A stretch of 64,000 bases of DNA from NCBI RefSeq assembly GCF_000019965.1, contig NC_010571.1:5279001-5343000 (forward strand), written 5' to 3'. Below are positions 7,352-16,388 of the stretch, one piece after another; the first letter of the stretch is position 1; every line of letters starts with the position of its first letter. The stretch comes from Opitutus terrae PB90-1 (lineage in GTDB: Bacteria > Verrucomicrobiota > Verrucomicrobiia > Opitutales > Opitutaceae). The notes beneath the pieces are model-generated. The model did not search any database, was not told the origin of the DNA, and saw only the letters and a list, made by a program, of their open reading frames with translations. Position numbers and translations under genes: made by a program.

Positions 7352-9865
7352 ATGAGCAGCGGAACGATCGATGGCGCCGCGGCGCCACCCCCGCGGCCGA
7401 ACGCGCCGCGCCGCCCTGCCAAACCCACCTGCGCCCACTGCGGCGCCCCGCTGGTGGACGTGCGTATGCAGGAATCCGGTTTCTGCTGCTCGGGTTGCGC
7501 CTACGTTTACCGGCTCGTGCACGAACACGGGCTCGCCGGCTACTACAACATCAAGGACGAGATCACCGCACCGGCGGACGATTCCGTTTTCGAACCGCGC
7601 GACTTCTCGTGGCTCGCGTCCGCGCAGCGCGAAGCCGAGGCAGCCGCTGGAGCCGCGACGCCCTCGTCGCGGCCTACCCCGCTCCCCCCCGAACTCACCC
7701 TCGATGTCCAAGGCATCTCCTGCGCCGGCTGCGTCTGGCTGATCGAAAAGGTTTTCGCGCAGCAGCCCGGCGCGCGCGACATCGAGGCCAACGCCCAACT
7801 CGGCCAGCTCCAGATCCGCTGGATCCCCCCCAAATTCTCGGTGGTGGAGTTTGCGCGCAAGCTGCAGTCGTTCGGCTACCTGCTCGGCCCCGCCGGCGAC
7901 ACGGGCGGCGTGCCGGAAAGCCGCGGGCTGGTGAAACGGATCGGGCTCTGCGCCGCGTTCGCGATGAACGTGATGCTGTTCGCCTTCCCGGCCTACTTCG
8001 GCATGGAACCGTCGTTCGAATACGCGCGGCTGTTCGGACTGCTCACCCTCGCCTTCGGCACGCTGAGCTTTCTCGTCGGTGGCGTGTATTTCGTCGGCCG
8101 CGCCTTCCGTGCGCTGCGCGAGGGCGCGATGCACATCGATCTGCCGATCGCGCTCGGCATTCTCGGCGCCTATGGCGGATCACTCTACGGCTGGTTCGCA
8201 AGGGAGGAACGTTTCGTCTACTTCGACTTCGTCGCGACGTTCATCCTGCTGATGCTCGTTGGCCGCTGGGCGCAAGTCGCCGCCGTGGAACGCAACCAGC
8301 GGCGACTGCTCAGCCAGCAGCCCAAGCCGCAGCGCGTCGCGCTCGTCGTCGGCGGCGAATTGCCGCCGGAGCAACTGCAGGCAGGTCAGGACTACTTCGC
8401 CGCCGCGGGGCAGGTGGTGCCAGTTGAGTCACGGTTGATCTCCGCGGAAGCCGCGTTCTCACTTGCCTCGATCACGGGCGAGCCGGAGCCGCGTAGCTTT
8501 CTCGCCGGACAACGCGTGCCGGCGGGAGCCATCAACGTGAGCCGCACGCGCGCGGAACTCTCCGCGACGCAGCCGTGGGCCGACTCGCTCCTTGCTCAGC
8601 TGTTGCAGCCGCACGTTCGCGCCGGGGCGCGCCACGCGTTGCTCGAGGCGATCGTACGCGGTTACCTCATCGCGATCATCGTGCTCGCCGTCGGCGCGGG
8701 AATCGCGTGGTGGATGATTTCGCACGACGCGCTGCGTACCTGGTCCGTCGTCACCGCCGTGCTGGTCGTTTCCTGTCCCTGCGCGATCGGCCTCGCGTTC
8801 CCGCTGGCCGACGAGATCGCCACCGTGGCCCTGCGTCGCCGCGGCGTGTTTGTGCGCAACGGTGATCTCTGGCCGCGGCTCGGTCGGGTGCGCAAGCTGG
8901 TCTTCGACAAGACCGGCACGCTCACGCTCGAGATGCCCGTGCTCCTCAACCCCGACGCGCTGCGCTCGCTCGACGCCGAGGCCCGCTCCGCGCTCCACGC
9001 GCTCGTGCGCGACAACCCGCACCCGGTCAGCCAGTGCCTTCTCGCCAACCTGCTCTCGCTCCCGTCCTTCGGCTCCGAAAAGAGTAACCCATTAGGTTAC
9101 TCTTCGACGGACGCGTTTCCCGAAATCCGCGAGACCATCAGCCAAGGCGTGGAGTTCGTGCAACGTGGCCACCGCTGGTCGTTGGGCCGGGTTGGCTGGC
9201 GATCGCCCGTCGCCGTGGAAGAACGGGATGAAGAAAAGAGTAACCCATTAGGTTACTCTTCGTCGCGCGGCTACGACACGGAACTGGCGGTCGACGGTCA
9301 TATGCTCGCGCGGTTTCAGTTCGCCGACATGGCGCGACCCGATGCGCGCGCCGAAATTGCGGCGCTGCAGGCTGCCGGCGCCGCCGTGTTCATCCTGAGC
9401 GGCGACCGGCCGGAGAAAGTTTCGGCCCTCGCCAAGGAACTTGGGCTGCCGGCGGCGCACGCCCTCGGCCACCTGACGCCGCAGGAGAAGGCGACGTGGA
9501 TCGAAGCCCATGGTCGCGACGAGACCCTCATGCTCGGCGATGGCGCCAACGACAGCCTCGCGTTCGATCAAGCCCTTTGCCGCGGCACTCCGGTTATTCA
9601 CCGCGGCATCCTCGCGCCGAAATCCGACTTCTACTATCTCGGCCGCGGCATCGCCGGCGTCCGTGCGCTGTTCGCTGTCAACGCACTGCGCCGCCGCACC
9701 CAGATCATCATTCTGCTCTTTTCGGTGCTCTACAATGCCCTCGCCGTCGGACTCGCGCTCGCCGGTCACATGAACCCGCTCGTGGCCGCGATCCTGATGC
9801 CGGCCAACTCGCTGCTGACGCTGGCACTCGTGACCGGCGGAATGCGCCGCGCGTTCGCGCGGTAG
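7352..9865 (+). CDS. ccoI: Copper-transporting P1-type ATPase CcoI
   Basis: 837 residues. The N-terminus has a cysteine-rich metal-binding domain (CAHC at 27-30, then GFCCSGCAYVY) and an HMA domain with CAGC at 124-127. The ATPase core follows: TGEPEP actuator motif, the membrane CPC copper site (about 475), DKTGTLT phosphorylation site (about 519), HP-type motif NPHPVS and GDGANDS (about 728). It exports copper for assembly of cbb3 oxidase. Two identical KSNPLGYSS peptides (about 576-585 and 628-637) come from palindromic DNA repeats inside the nucleotide-binding domain. A third repeat encodes the Ala/Ser/Pro linker near residues 99-112. Confidence 0.93.
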   Translation: MSSGTIDGAAAPPPRPNAPRRPAKPTCAHCGAPLVDVRMQESGFCCSGCAYVYRLVHEHGLAGYYNIKDEITAPADDSVFEPRDFSWLASAQREAEAAAGAATPSSRPTPLPPELTLDVQGISCAGCVWLIEKVFAQQPGARDIEANAQLGQLQIRWIPPKFSVVEFARKLQSFGYLLGPAGDTGGVPESRGLVKRIGLCAAFAMNVMLFAFPAYFGMEPSFEYARLFGLLTLAFGTLSFLVGGVYFVGRAFRALREGAMHIDLPIALGILGAYGGSLYGWFAREERFVYFDFVATFILLMLVGRWAQVAAVERNQRRLLSQQPKPQRVALVVGGELPPEQLQAGQDYFAAAGQVVPVESRLISAEAAFSLASITGEPEPRSFLAGQRVPAGAINVSRTRAELSATQPWADSLLAQLLQPHVRAGARHALLEAIVRGYLIAIIVLAVGAGIAWWMISHDALRTWSVVTAVLVVSCPCAIGLAFPLADEIATVALRRRGVFVRNGDLWPRLGRVRKLVFDKTGTLTLEMPVLLNPDALRSLDAEARSALHALVRDNPHPVSQCLLANLLSLPSFGSEKSNPLGYSSTDAFPEIRETISQGVEFVQRGHRWSLGRVGWRSPVAVEERDEEKSNPLGYSSSRGYDTELAVDGHMLARFQFADMARPDARAEIAALQAAGAAVFILSGDRPEKVSALAKELGLPAAHALGHLTPQEKATWIEAHGRDETLMLGDGANDSLAFDQALCRGTPVIHRGILAPKSDFYYLGRGIAGVRALFAVNALRRRTQIIILLFSVLYNALAVGLALAGHMNPLVAAILMPANSLLTLALVTGGMRRAFAR
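7647..7684 (+). repeat. Dispersed repeat inside ccoI (CGCGACGCCCTCGTCGCG core)
   Basis: This 38-bp stretch matches the intergenic stretch 19924-19960 at nearly every position: both begin CTGGAG, share the palindromic core CGACGCCCTCGTCG and end TACC(C)CGCTC. Here it is translated as the linker between the two N-terminal metal-binding domains of CcoI. Confidence 0.65.
9080..9104. repeat. GAGTAACC/GGTTACTC palindrome in ccoI, copy 1
   Basis: Inverted repeat with 10-bp arms (AAGAGTAACC, 9080-9089; GGTTACTCTT, 9095-9104) around the loop CATTA. It is read through by ccoI as KSNPLGYSS. An identical copy lies at 9236-9260, and related copies lie between genes at 38564-38590 and 38655-38681. Confidence 0.85.
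9236..9260. repeat. GAGTAACC/GGTTACTC palindrome in ccoI, copy 2
   Basis: Same 25-bp palindrome as at 9080-9104, same orientation, 156 bp (52 codons) further on, so the same peptide KSNPLGYSS is produced again. The DNA between the copies encodes ordinary N-domain sequence (EFVQRGHRWSLGRVGW), so only the palindromes are repeated. Confidence 0.85.
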
Positions 9866-9906
9866 CTGGTCGGCTCGCGGTCCGACCCGCTCTCTCGCCG
9901 CCGGGC

Positions 9907-10007
9907 GTGCCCCTCGTTCTCGTAATCGTTCTCTTGCTGGTTCTCCGCGGCGATCGGCCGTTGCGGGAGGAGAGAACGAGAAAGAGAACGATTACGAGAA
10001 CGGGCAC
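9907..10007. repeat. Long inverted repeat of GAGAACG type
   Basis: Left arm 9907-9935 and right arm 9982-10007 match over about 26 bp (core CGTTCTCGTAATCGTTCTCT). The left arm carries a 2-3-bp insertion, and the spacer has further GGTTCTC/GAGAAC pairing. It sits just after the ccoI stop between convergent genes and could end transcription from the left. A second member of the same class lies at 40719-40821. Confidence 0.75.
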
Positions 10008-10085
10008 GATTATGCCGAACCGAGCGTCACGGGCGCGTTGGCGGGCAATCGTGCTCGCGCGCGGCGGCGCTCGCTGTTTTTGGGC

Positions 10086-10118
10086 AAAAAAAAAGAGCGC
10101 CGGCCCCCGCCGGCGCTC
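10086..10118 (-). terminator. Rho-independent terminator of the stress-protein gene
   Basis: On the minus strand a perfect 10-bp stem (GAGCGCCGGC, 10109-10118 pairing with 10095-10104) with a 4-nt G loop is followed by nine T residues (10094-10086). It lies about 35 bp past the stop codon of the universal stress protein gene. Confidence 0.9.
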
Positions 10119-10152
10119 CCACACACATTTCCCTTTCCACTAACCAAAGTCG

Positions 10153-10608
10153 TTATTTCTTCCGTCCCTTCTTTTTCGCGGCCGGGACGATGACCACCGG
10201 ACAAGTCGCGCGGAGCAACACGCCGTGCGTGGTGCTGCCGACCAGCAGATCGTAAAACGCCGTGTGCCCATGCGAGCCCATCACGATGTAGTCTGCCTGC
10301 GTCTTCTCCGCTTGCTTCAGGATGTTCGTCACCGGCGTGCCCGTTAACTGCAGCGTTTCGGTTTCGATTCCTTGGGCTGTCAAAGATTCCTCCAAGCGAG
10401 CCAACTGCTTGGCCGCCGCCTTCTCACCGACCAGAACGATCTCGCCGATGTTTTCCATGAACGGGCCGTATTCGCTGGTGATCACCGGCGGCTGCAACAC
10501 GTTCAGTAACACGATCCGGCCACCAGTCGCCTTAGCGAGGGCGATTGCCTGGGATACTACGGAATTGGTGATTCCGGAGAAGTCCACAGGGGTGAGGACC
10601 GTCGTCAC
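10153..10608 (-). CDS. Universal stress protein (UspA family)
   Basis: About 151 residues from the GTG at 10606-10608; an upstream start at 10671 would add 21 residues that do not look like UspA. The single Usp domain has the N-terminal strand TTVLTPVDFS and the ATP-binding signature GSHGHTAFYDLLVGSTTHGVL (G-2x-G-9x-G-S/T), then CPVVIVP. The C-terminus is lysine-rich (AKKKGRKK). It is a cytoplasmic nucleotide-binding stress protein of unknown partner, monocistronic with its own strong terminator. Confidence 0.9.
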   Translation of the reverse strand: MTTVLTPVDFSGITNSVVSQAIALAKATGGRIVLLNVLQPPVITSEYGPFMENIGEIVLVGEKAAAKQLARLEESLTAQGIETETLQLTGTPVTNILKQAEKTQADYIVMGSHGHTAFYDLLVGSTTHGVLLRATCPVVIVPAAKKKGRKK

Positions 10609-10741
10609 GCCTGCACTGTGCCAGATATGCTCAGCAGTGACTACGCGCAGATTGGCGTAACATGGGCACATTTTGACTGTCGCGGCTCATGACGGAAACC
10701 GAGGCTGGCGAAAGTGCTCCGGCTCCGTTCTGGTGTGACGC

Positions 10742-12031
10742 ATGCAAGCGTGTCTGTCCCAACGCCGCACCCGCCTCGCCGCCGCACTCCCGATAGAAGG
10801 CGCGATTCTACTGGTGGGTGCCGGCCAGCCCGTGCCCCTGCCGGAAGGCAGCGACCAGACCTATCCCTTCCGCTCCCACGCCGAATACTACTATCTCACG
10901 GCCGAGGAATGCGTCGGCGGCGTAGTGGCGTTTGATCCGTGTGAAGCGAACGCCAGTGCCCCGGACGCAGGTTGGATGTTCTTCGTGCCGGAAGTCACCG
11001 AAGGCGAGCGGGTCTGGGAAGGCCGGCAGCAGCGGCCGGGCACTCCGCTCTCACAGTTTCCCGACTGGCTCGCCGCCCGGCGCGGCCGTCCGGTCGCGAT
11101 GCTGGGCGCACCGCTGGAAGGCATCGCCGCCGACGCGCGGCTCACGGCGGCCGTCCGCGAGCAGTTCACGCACGCGCGCCGGCCGAAGGACGCCTGCGAG
11201 CTCGCCGTGCTCCGTCGCGGCGCCCTCGCCACCGCCGCCGGGTACGCGAAGTTGCGCGAACACCTCCGCGCTGGCGTGACGGAGCGCGCGCTGCAGATCG
11301 AACTCGAGGCCGGGTTCTTCCGCCACGGCGGCACACGCACCGGCTATGGGACGATCGTCGGCAGCGGGCCCAATGCCGCGGTGCTGCATTTCGAGCCCAC
11401 GGACCGCGCCGCCCGCGAGGGCGAGTTTGTACTCGTTGACGCCGGCGCCGAGGTGGACCGCTACGTCACGGACGTGACGCGGACCTACGTCGTCGGGCAG
11501 CCGTCCGCGTTTCAACGCGACCTTTACCAAATCGTGCTGGCGGCCGAGCAGCGCGCGGTCAGCCGCTGCCGGCCGGGCGTCGAGTGGCGCGAACTGCACC
11601 TCGAGACCGCCGTCCAACTCACCGCCGGTCTGGTCGAACTCGGGGTCATGCGCGGCGCACCCGAGTCGCTCGTCGAGCAGGAGGCGCACACGCTGTTCTT
11701 TCCCCATGGACTCGGCCACATGGTCGGGCTCGGCGTCCGCGACGGCAGCGGCCTGTTTCCCGGTCGGGCCAAGGATCCGCGCCCCAGCCTGCGCACGTTG
11801 CGGATGGACCTGCCGCTGGCGCGCGGCTACGTCGTGACCGTCGAGCCGGGGCTGTATTTCATTCCCGCGCTACTCAACGATCCGGTGCGGCGCGAACGCT
11901 TCCGCGATTGCGTGAACTGGTCCGTCGCCGAAGAGCATCTCGCCCTCGGCGGCGTGCGGATCGAGGACAACGTGGCCGTGACCGACGGCGAGCCCGAGAT
12001 TCTCACCGCTGCGATTCCGAAGACGTTGTAG
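10742..12031 (+). CDS. pepP: Xaa-Pro aminopeptidase (M24B, PepP-like)
   Basis: 429 residues. The N-terminal third is a creatinase-like domain with the YPFRSHAEYYYLTA motif typical of aminopeptidase P. The C-terminal pita-bread fold has the dinuclear metal ligands: DAGAEVDRYVTDVTRTY (two Asp), HGLGHMVGLGVRD (His), VEPGLYF (Glu) and GGVRIEDNVAVT (Glu). It removes N-terminal residues from peptides with proline at position two, in the cytoplasm. Start ATG 10742. It runs convergent to the beta-mannosidase gene, leaving an 8-bp gap. Confidence 0.92.
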   Translation: MQACLSQRRTRLAAALPIEGAILLVGAGQPVPLPEGSDQTYPFRSHAEYYYLTAEECVGGVVAFDPCEANASAPDAGWMFFVPEVTEGERVWEGRQQRPGTPLSQFPDWLAARRGRPVAMLGAPLEGIAADARLTAAVREQFTHARRPKDACELAVLRRGALATAAGYAKLREHLRAGVTERALQIELEAGFFRHGGTRTGYGTIVGSGPNAAVLHFEPTDRAAREGEFVLVDAGAEVDRYVTDVTRTYVVGQPSAFQRDLYQIVLAAEQRAVSRCRPGVEWRELHLETAVQLTAGLVELGVMRGAPESLVEQEAHTLFFPHGLGHMVGLGVRDGSGLFPGRAKDPRPSLRTLRMDLPLARGYVVTVEPGLYFIPALLNDPVRRERFRDCVNWSVAEEHLALGGVRIEDNVAVTDGEPEILTAAIPKTL

Positions 12032-12039
12032 CTCCACCT

Positions 12040-14331
12040 TCAGAAGTTCGTCGCGCCCTGCGGTACGACGACGTCACGCTTGGTCTCCTCGCCGCGTGCC
12101 TTGATCAACGTGTAGGAGGTGTTCCATCCCGGCTGTGCGGCGACTTCCAGTCGGAGCGTGAATCGCGGCCCGGCCCACTCTGGCAGGGTAAACTCCAGAC
12201 AAGGTCCGCGCTGATTCTGATTCGGCTCAAGCTCAGTGGTGGCCCAGCTGCCGAGCCGCTGGCGCGCCCCATCGCTTTCGAGCCATGCGACGATCTCGAC
12301 GCCGGGCCCAACATCTGGTCCGTCGTGCAGGAGCCACAACTCCGGATCGAAAACCTCGCCCGGCGACCAGGAAAACTTCCGGACCCTCGCGCTCGCCAGC
12401 GTGGGCCGGCACGCTTCACCCACGGCGACCAGCGCCGGCTTCGGCTCGCACGGCCAGGCGACGAGACTGTTGTTCGCCGCGCCCGGCCAGGGCTCGTTGA
12501 AACACCAGTTCAGCGCCATGCTCGCCACCGGCTTCTGCCGCCGTGCTTCTTCGAACATCCCCCGCAGCCCTTCGCTTTGCAGCAACTGCGCCCGCTCGAC
12601 GAGTTGCTCAAGCGAATCGCTCGGGCCGAAGTAGTGTTCGATCTCCTCGAGATAGAGATGGCTCGAGGGCAGCCACGCACCAAACGCGTGATGCGTCTCC
12701 CACGCGGTGCCGGCACGCGGCGGCCAGAGCTCGTCGCCCGGCAGGATCCGCCGAAGCGTGTCCGCCGAGGGCGTCGCCGGACAGCCGAACTCGGTATAGG
12801 CCGTGCAACGCGCAGCCTGAAACATCTCCCAACCTTCACGGCCCGTGATCGGGTCGCGGAAAACATAATGCCCGTGTCCCACGCCTTCCACGGGCGACGA
12901 CGCGAGGAACGGCCGCGCCGGATCGAGCTCGTAGCAATTCCGATTCAGCAACCGCAGCGCCCGCGATTGGTCAGTCATGCCGGACCACGAATTGAAAAGC
13001 TCGTTGCCGCCGCACCAGAGCACGACCGCCGCATGCGGGCGCAAGCGCACGATCAAGCTGCGCGACTCGCGATCCAACTCCACGAGATAGTCGCGCGTGT
13101 CAGGATAGCGATTACACGCCAGCGGGAACTCCTGCCACACCATGATCCCGAGTTCGTCGCAGAGTTCGTAGAACAGATCCTGCGGCGCCGCCGCTCCACC
13201 CCACATCCGCAGCAGGTTGAAGTTCGCTCCGCGCGCGAGCGTCAGCTGCGCCTTCAATCGCTCCGCGGTCACCGCGCCTGGAAAGATGTCCGGGCCAACC
13301 CAGTTCGAACCCTTCGCAAAAGTCGCCCGCCCGTTGATCTCGAGCGTCACCGGCGGATAGCTGCGTGACTTGGGAAAGTCCGTCGGGCCAGGATGTTTCC
13401 ACTGGTCCGGCGCCATCACTAGCCGCACACGCCGAAAACCCACTCTCGCCTCGATGCGATCGACGACCGTGCCGCCCGGGCCGATCAATTCCACGCGACT
13501 GGCATAGAGTATCGGCGTGCCCTGATCGTGCGGCCACCACAGCAAAACCTTCGCCAGCGAAAACGGCAGCGCTGCGCGCGTGACGCCGTTCTCCAACAGA
13601 AGCTCTTGCTGCAGCGCTGCGGATCCGTCCGGCGCCGTGAGCGTCCATCGGATTCTCCAACCCGGCCCGACCGTTGCGCGGTTCAACCTCACCTCGACCG
13701 CGCCGCGGGCGACCGTCAGGTCATCGCTCAGCTCGTAGTTCACGTGCGGCGGCTCCGCGAAGTGCACCGCCGGCCGCACGTCGAGATAGGCCTCGCGCCA
13801 GATCCCGAGCGGGATCAGCCGCGGATGAAAATCCCAGCCATAGCTGACCGCGGGCTTGCACGTCGCGTCCGCCTGCGTCCGATCCCGCGGCTCCGGCCGC
13901 GACTTCGGCGCAGGGGCCAGATGGACGGTCACGACCGAGCCCGCGCGCAGCCGGCCCGTGACGTCGCACGCGATCGGCGTCTGCATCCCGGCGAACGCAC
14001 ACAGCTGCCGGCCGTCGAGTCCGATCTCACCCGCGTAGTCGATGCCTTCGAAAACCAAATACAGCCGCTCGCCCTCGCCCATCAGCGGCACGCCGTCGAT
14101 CGTCGAACGGTAGGTCCAGTACGATTCGTCGAGATCTGCCCACTGCTTCACGTTGTCGCCTACTGTGTAGTCATGCAGGCCCGTCGCTCGCGCCCAGTCG
14201 AGCTGCACGGCTCCAGGCACATGCGCGGGCACCCAGCGCGTCGGCGGCGTGGCGGCATCGACCTGCCGGCCGAGCTGGAAGAGCAACGGATAGCGCCGGC
14301 GGCACGGAACCATGGGAGTGGAGCGGCTCAT
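12040..14331 (-). CDS. Glycoside hydrolase family 2 beta-mannosidase-like protein
   Basis: 763 residues from the ATG at 14329-14331, which overlaps the stop of the upstream kinase gene as ATGA. The GH2 layout is clear: N-terminal sugar-binding jelly roll (WVPAHVPGAVQLDWARA, YLVFEGIDYAGEIGLDG), Ig-like domain, then the TIM barrel with acid/base Glu in LWCGGNELFNSW and nucleophile Glu in YTEFGCPA. The closest known type is beta-mannosidase (SPPxD-less WCGGNE signature). No signal peptide, so probably cytoplasmic cleavage of imported manno-oligosaccharides or glycosides. Coupled with a sugar kinase and aldolase-like gene. Confidence 0.88.
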   Translation of the reverse strand: MSRSTPMVPCRRRYPLLFQLGRQVDAATPPTRWVPAHVPGAVQLDWARATGLHDYTVGDNVKQWADLDESYWTYRSTIDGVPLMGEGERLYLVFEGIDYAGEIGLDGRQLCAFAGMQTPIACDVTGRLRAGSVVTVHLAPAPKSRPEPRDRTQADATCKPAVSYGWDFHPRLIPLGIWREAYLDVRPAVHFAEPPHVNYELSDDLTVARGAVEVRLNRATVGPGWRIRWTLTAPDGSAALQQELLLENGVTRAALPFSLAKVLLWWPHDQGTPILYASRVELIGPGGTVVDRIEARVGFRRVRLVMAPDQWKHPGPTDFPKSRSYPPVTLEINGRATFAKGSNWVGPDIFPGAVTAERLKAQLTLARGANFNLLRMWGGAAAPQDLFYELCDELGIMVWQEFPLACNRYPDTRDYLVELDRESRSLIVRLRPHAAVVLWCGGNELFNSWSGMTDQSRALRLLNRNCYELDPARPFLASSPVEGVGHGHYVFRDPITGREGWEMFQAARCTAYTEFGCPATPSADTLRRILPGDELWPPRAGTAWETHHAFGAWLPSSHLYLEEIEHYFGPSDSLEQLVERAQLLQSEGLRGMFEEARRQKPVASMALNWCFNEPWPGAANNSLVAWPCEPKPALVAVGEACRPTLASARVRKFSWSPGEVFDPELWLLHDGPDVGPGVEIVAWLESDGARQRLGSWATTELEPNQNQRGPCLEFTLPEWAGPRFTLRLEVAAQPGWNTSYTLIKARGEETKRDVVVPQGATNF

Positions 14332-15368
14332 TGTGGCAGAGGCTGAAAGCCAAACCGTTCGGCGAGCTGGAGGCATTCCGACACCGGCCGCACGCCGTTC
14401 GAGCACGTCGCGTCGAACAGCGAGCTCGCCGCGACCGCCACGCCGAGCCGCAGCGCGGCCGCGATGTCTGCGTTCTCATGGAGCCCGTAGAGCACGCCGG
14501 CCGCCAGCGCATCGCCGGCACCTGCGGCTCCCCGAATCGCTTCCGACGGTACGCGCACGCTCGGCTGCCAGCAACACTCGCCCGCGGCGCTCGCCGCAAA
14601 AACCGCCGTCGGAAAATGGAGGATGACCCATTGCCGCACGCCGAATCCAAGTAGCGCCTGCGCCGCCCGCTCGACCGCGGCACGCCGGATCACACCGCCA
14701 TCGTGTAGCGCGATCCCGGTCAGCTTCTCCGCCTCGAAATCGTTCGCGAACAACACATCGACCTCCGGCAGCACCGGTTTCACCACGCTCTCGAATCGTG
14801 CGCTCGCCTCGCTCACGCAGTCCAGCGAGGTCAGGAGCCCCGCACTATGCGCCTGCCGGAACACCTCGGTCGCGTGCGGTCGGCCGTCGACCGGCTCGTC
14901 GAGCGCATCGAGCAACAGCAGATAGCCGAGGTGAAAGATCTTCGCGTTCGTCGTCCGAAAATCGAAATGCTCAGGTGCCAGCCGCGCGTTGGCGCCGCGT
15001 TGGTAGAAAAACGTCCGCCGGCCCGTCGCGCGCTCGGTCATCACGTCGCAATACGCCGTCGGCGTGTCCGCGATCTTCCGCAACTGGCGCGTGTCGATCC
15101 GATGTTGCCGGCAATCCGCCAGGATCCGCTCGCCGTCGGCATCGTCGCCGACCAGCCCGATCCCGCTCAGCGGAAACGTTGCGCCCATCCGCGCCAGATC
15201 CTTCAGTACGTTGTACGGCGCTCCCCCATTGTCCCACGTCTCGGATTCGATCCGCGCCAGCGCATCCTGCGCCGGCCAGCAGTTCAGAATCTTCACGTGA
15301 TCCACCAGCCAGTTGCCGCCGGCCAGCACACCGGACCGGGCGGAATTCGAAGCCGTGGGCAGCGTCAT
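14328..15368 (-). CDS. PfkB-family carbohydrate kinase
   Basis: 346 residues. Ribokinase/PfkB fold: N-terminal substrate region NGGAPYNVLKDLARMGATFPLSGIGLVGDD and C-terminal signature IRGAAGAGDALAAGVLYGL containing the catalytic Asp of the GAGD motif. It phosphorylates a sugar or related alcohol with ATP; the substrate cannot be read from sequence. Its stop overlaps the start of the beta-mannosidase, and the aldolase-like gene ends four bases upstream. The three genes therefore form an operon that probably releases, phosphorylates and splits a sugar. Confidence 0.88.
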   Translation of the reverse strand: MTLPTASNSARSGVLAGGNWLVDHVKILNCWPAQDALARIESETWDNGGAPYNVLKDLARMGATFPLSGIGLVGDDADGERILADCRQHRIDTRQLRKIADTPTAYCDVMTERATGRRTFFYQRGANARLAPEHFDFRTTNAKIFHLGYLLLLDALDEPVDGRPHATEVFRQAHSAGLLTSLDCVSEASARFESVVKPVLPEVDVLFANDFEAEKLTGIALHDGGVIRRAAVERAAQALLGFGVRQWVILHFPTAVFAASAAGECCWQPSVRVPSEAIRGAAGAGDALAAGVLYGLHENADIAAALRLGVAVAASSLFDATCSNGVRPVSECLQLAERFGFQPLPQ

Positions 15369-15371
15369 GGC

Positions 15372-16388
15372 TCAGCGCGGCTTCCGGGCCACGGGCGTCC
15401 GTTGCAGGTCGCGCGCAAGCGGCCGGTGCGGTTTCACCCCGAGCTTCGCGAGCTCGCCATGATACGCCCGCACTGCTTCGGCCGGCTCGATCTCGCCGTC
15501 CACGATTCGTCGCAGGAACGCGACAAACGTCAGCGGATGCTCGGAAAGGTTGATCTTGCGCCCGAACAGCGCCACGCGCGCGCCGTGGTGCTGCGCATCG
15601 TGGATGAGCTGGAACGCATCGCGCGTCGTCCCGGCGCCGCCACCCAGGATCCCGACGATCAGATTCGGATCATACGCCACCAGCTCCTCGAGCGCCGCGG
15701 GACCATTGTAGGGAATCTTCAGGAACAACGGCCGGGCCGCCGTCGGCACGCCGGCGAGCACGCGAATGATGTGGTCGTTCAGAAACTCGCCGATCTGGTC
15801 GACTCGCACCGTCCCCACGTTCGGATTGAACACCTCGAGAAAGTAACGGAAGCGTTTCTGCTCCGCCTCGATCCGAAATTCCCGAAACGCCTCCACGGTC
15901 TCGAGATCGCGTTCCACCTCGTTGGTGAACGTCAGCGAATACAGCCCGAGATCCGCGCCGGTCACCGGTTCGCCGGCCGTGGAGCCAAGCCGCCCGTGCA
16001 GGATGTGCTCGATGGCCGCCGTGCGAAACGGCCGCGACGGCCGCTGCGGATAAACGCCGCCGCGGACCATCCAGATGTCCGTCGTGTCGTTGGCACGCGC
16101 CGCGGGCGTTACGGGCGAGTCCGCGAAAAGCCGTTCCTTGATCGCCAGTTGCTCCAGGTTCGAAACCGACAGCAACATGATGTCCACCAAACGCTCCCGC
16201 ACGATCTCCCGGATCTGCATCCGGTAATCTTCCAGCGACCGCCAGCGGCCCGAGGCGTGCGGGCCTGGCGTCGTCACGCCGAACGCCATGTCGCCGTCCT
16301 TCGCGTCGGCGAGGATGAAATCCCGCCGCGTGGCGGTGCCCGCCCGCAGGCGGCGGAGTTTTTCGTCCAGTGTCTTGCTGACCGGCAT
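15372..16388 (-). CDS. Class I aldolase-like TIM-barrel protein
   Basis: 338 residues from the ATG at 16386-16388. The pattern of strands (DIMLLSVSNLE, YSLTFTNEVE, RPLFLKIPYNG, LIVGILGGGAGTTRDAFQLI, HGARVALFGRKIN) fits a TIM barrel of the DeoC/LacD aldolase superfamily. The Lys in FLKIPYNGP is a candidate Schiff-base residue. First gene of the aldolase-kinase-mannosidase operon, which supports a role in splitting a phosphorylated sugar. The exact substrate is unknown, and the aldolase call rests on fold and context rather than on a tight family match. Confidence 0.6.
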   Translation of the reverse strand: MPVSKTLDEKLRRLRAGTATRRDFILADAKDGDMAFGVTTPGPHASGRWRSLEDYRMQIREIVRERLVDIMLLSVSNLEQLAIKERLFADSPVTPAARANDTTDIWMVRGGVYPQRPSRPFRTAAIEHILHGRLGSTAGEPVTGADLGLYSLTFTNEVERDLETVEAFREFRIEAEQKRFRYFLEVFNPNVGTVRVDQIGEFLNDHIIRVLAGVPTAARPLFLKIPYNGPAALEELVAYDPNLIVGILGGGAGTTRDAFQLIHDAQHHGARVALFGRKINLSEHPLTFVAFLRRIVDGEIEPAEAVRAYHGELAKLGVKPHRPLARDLQRTPVARKPR

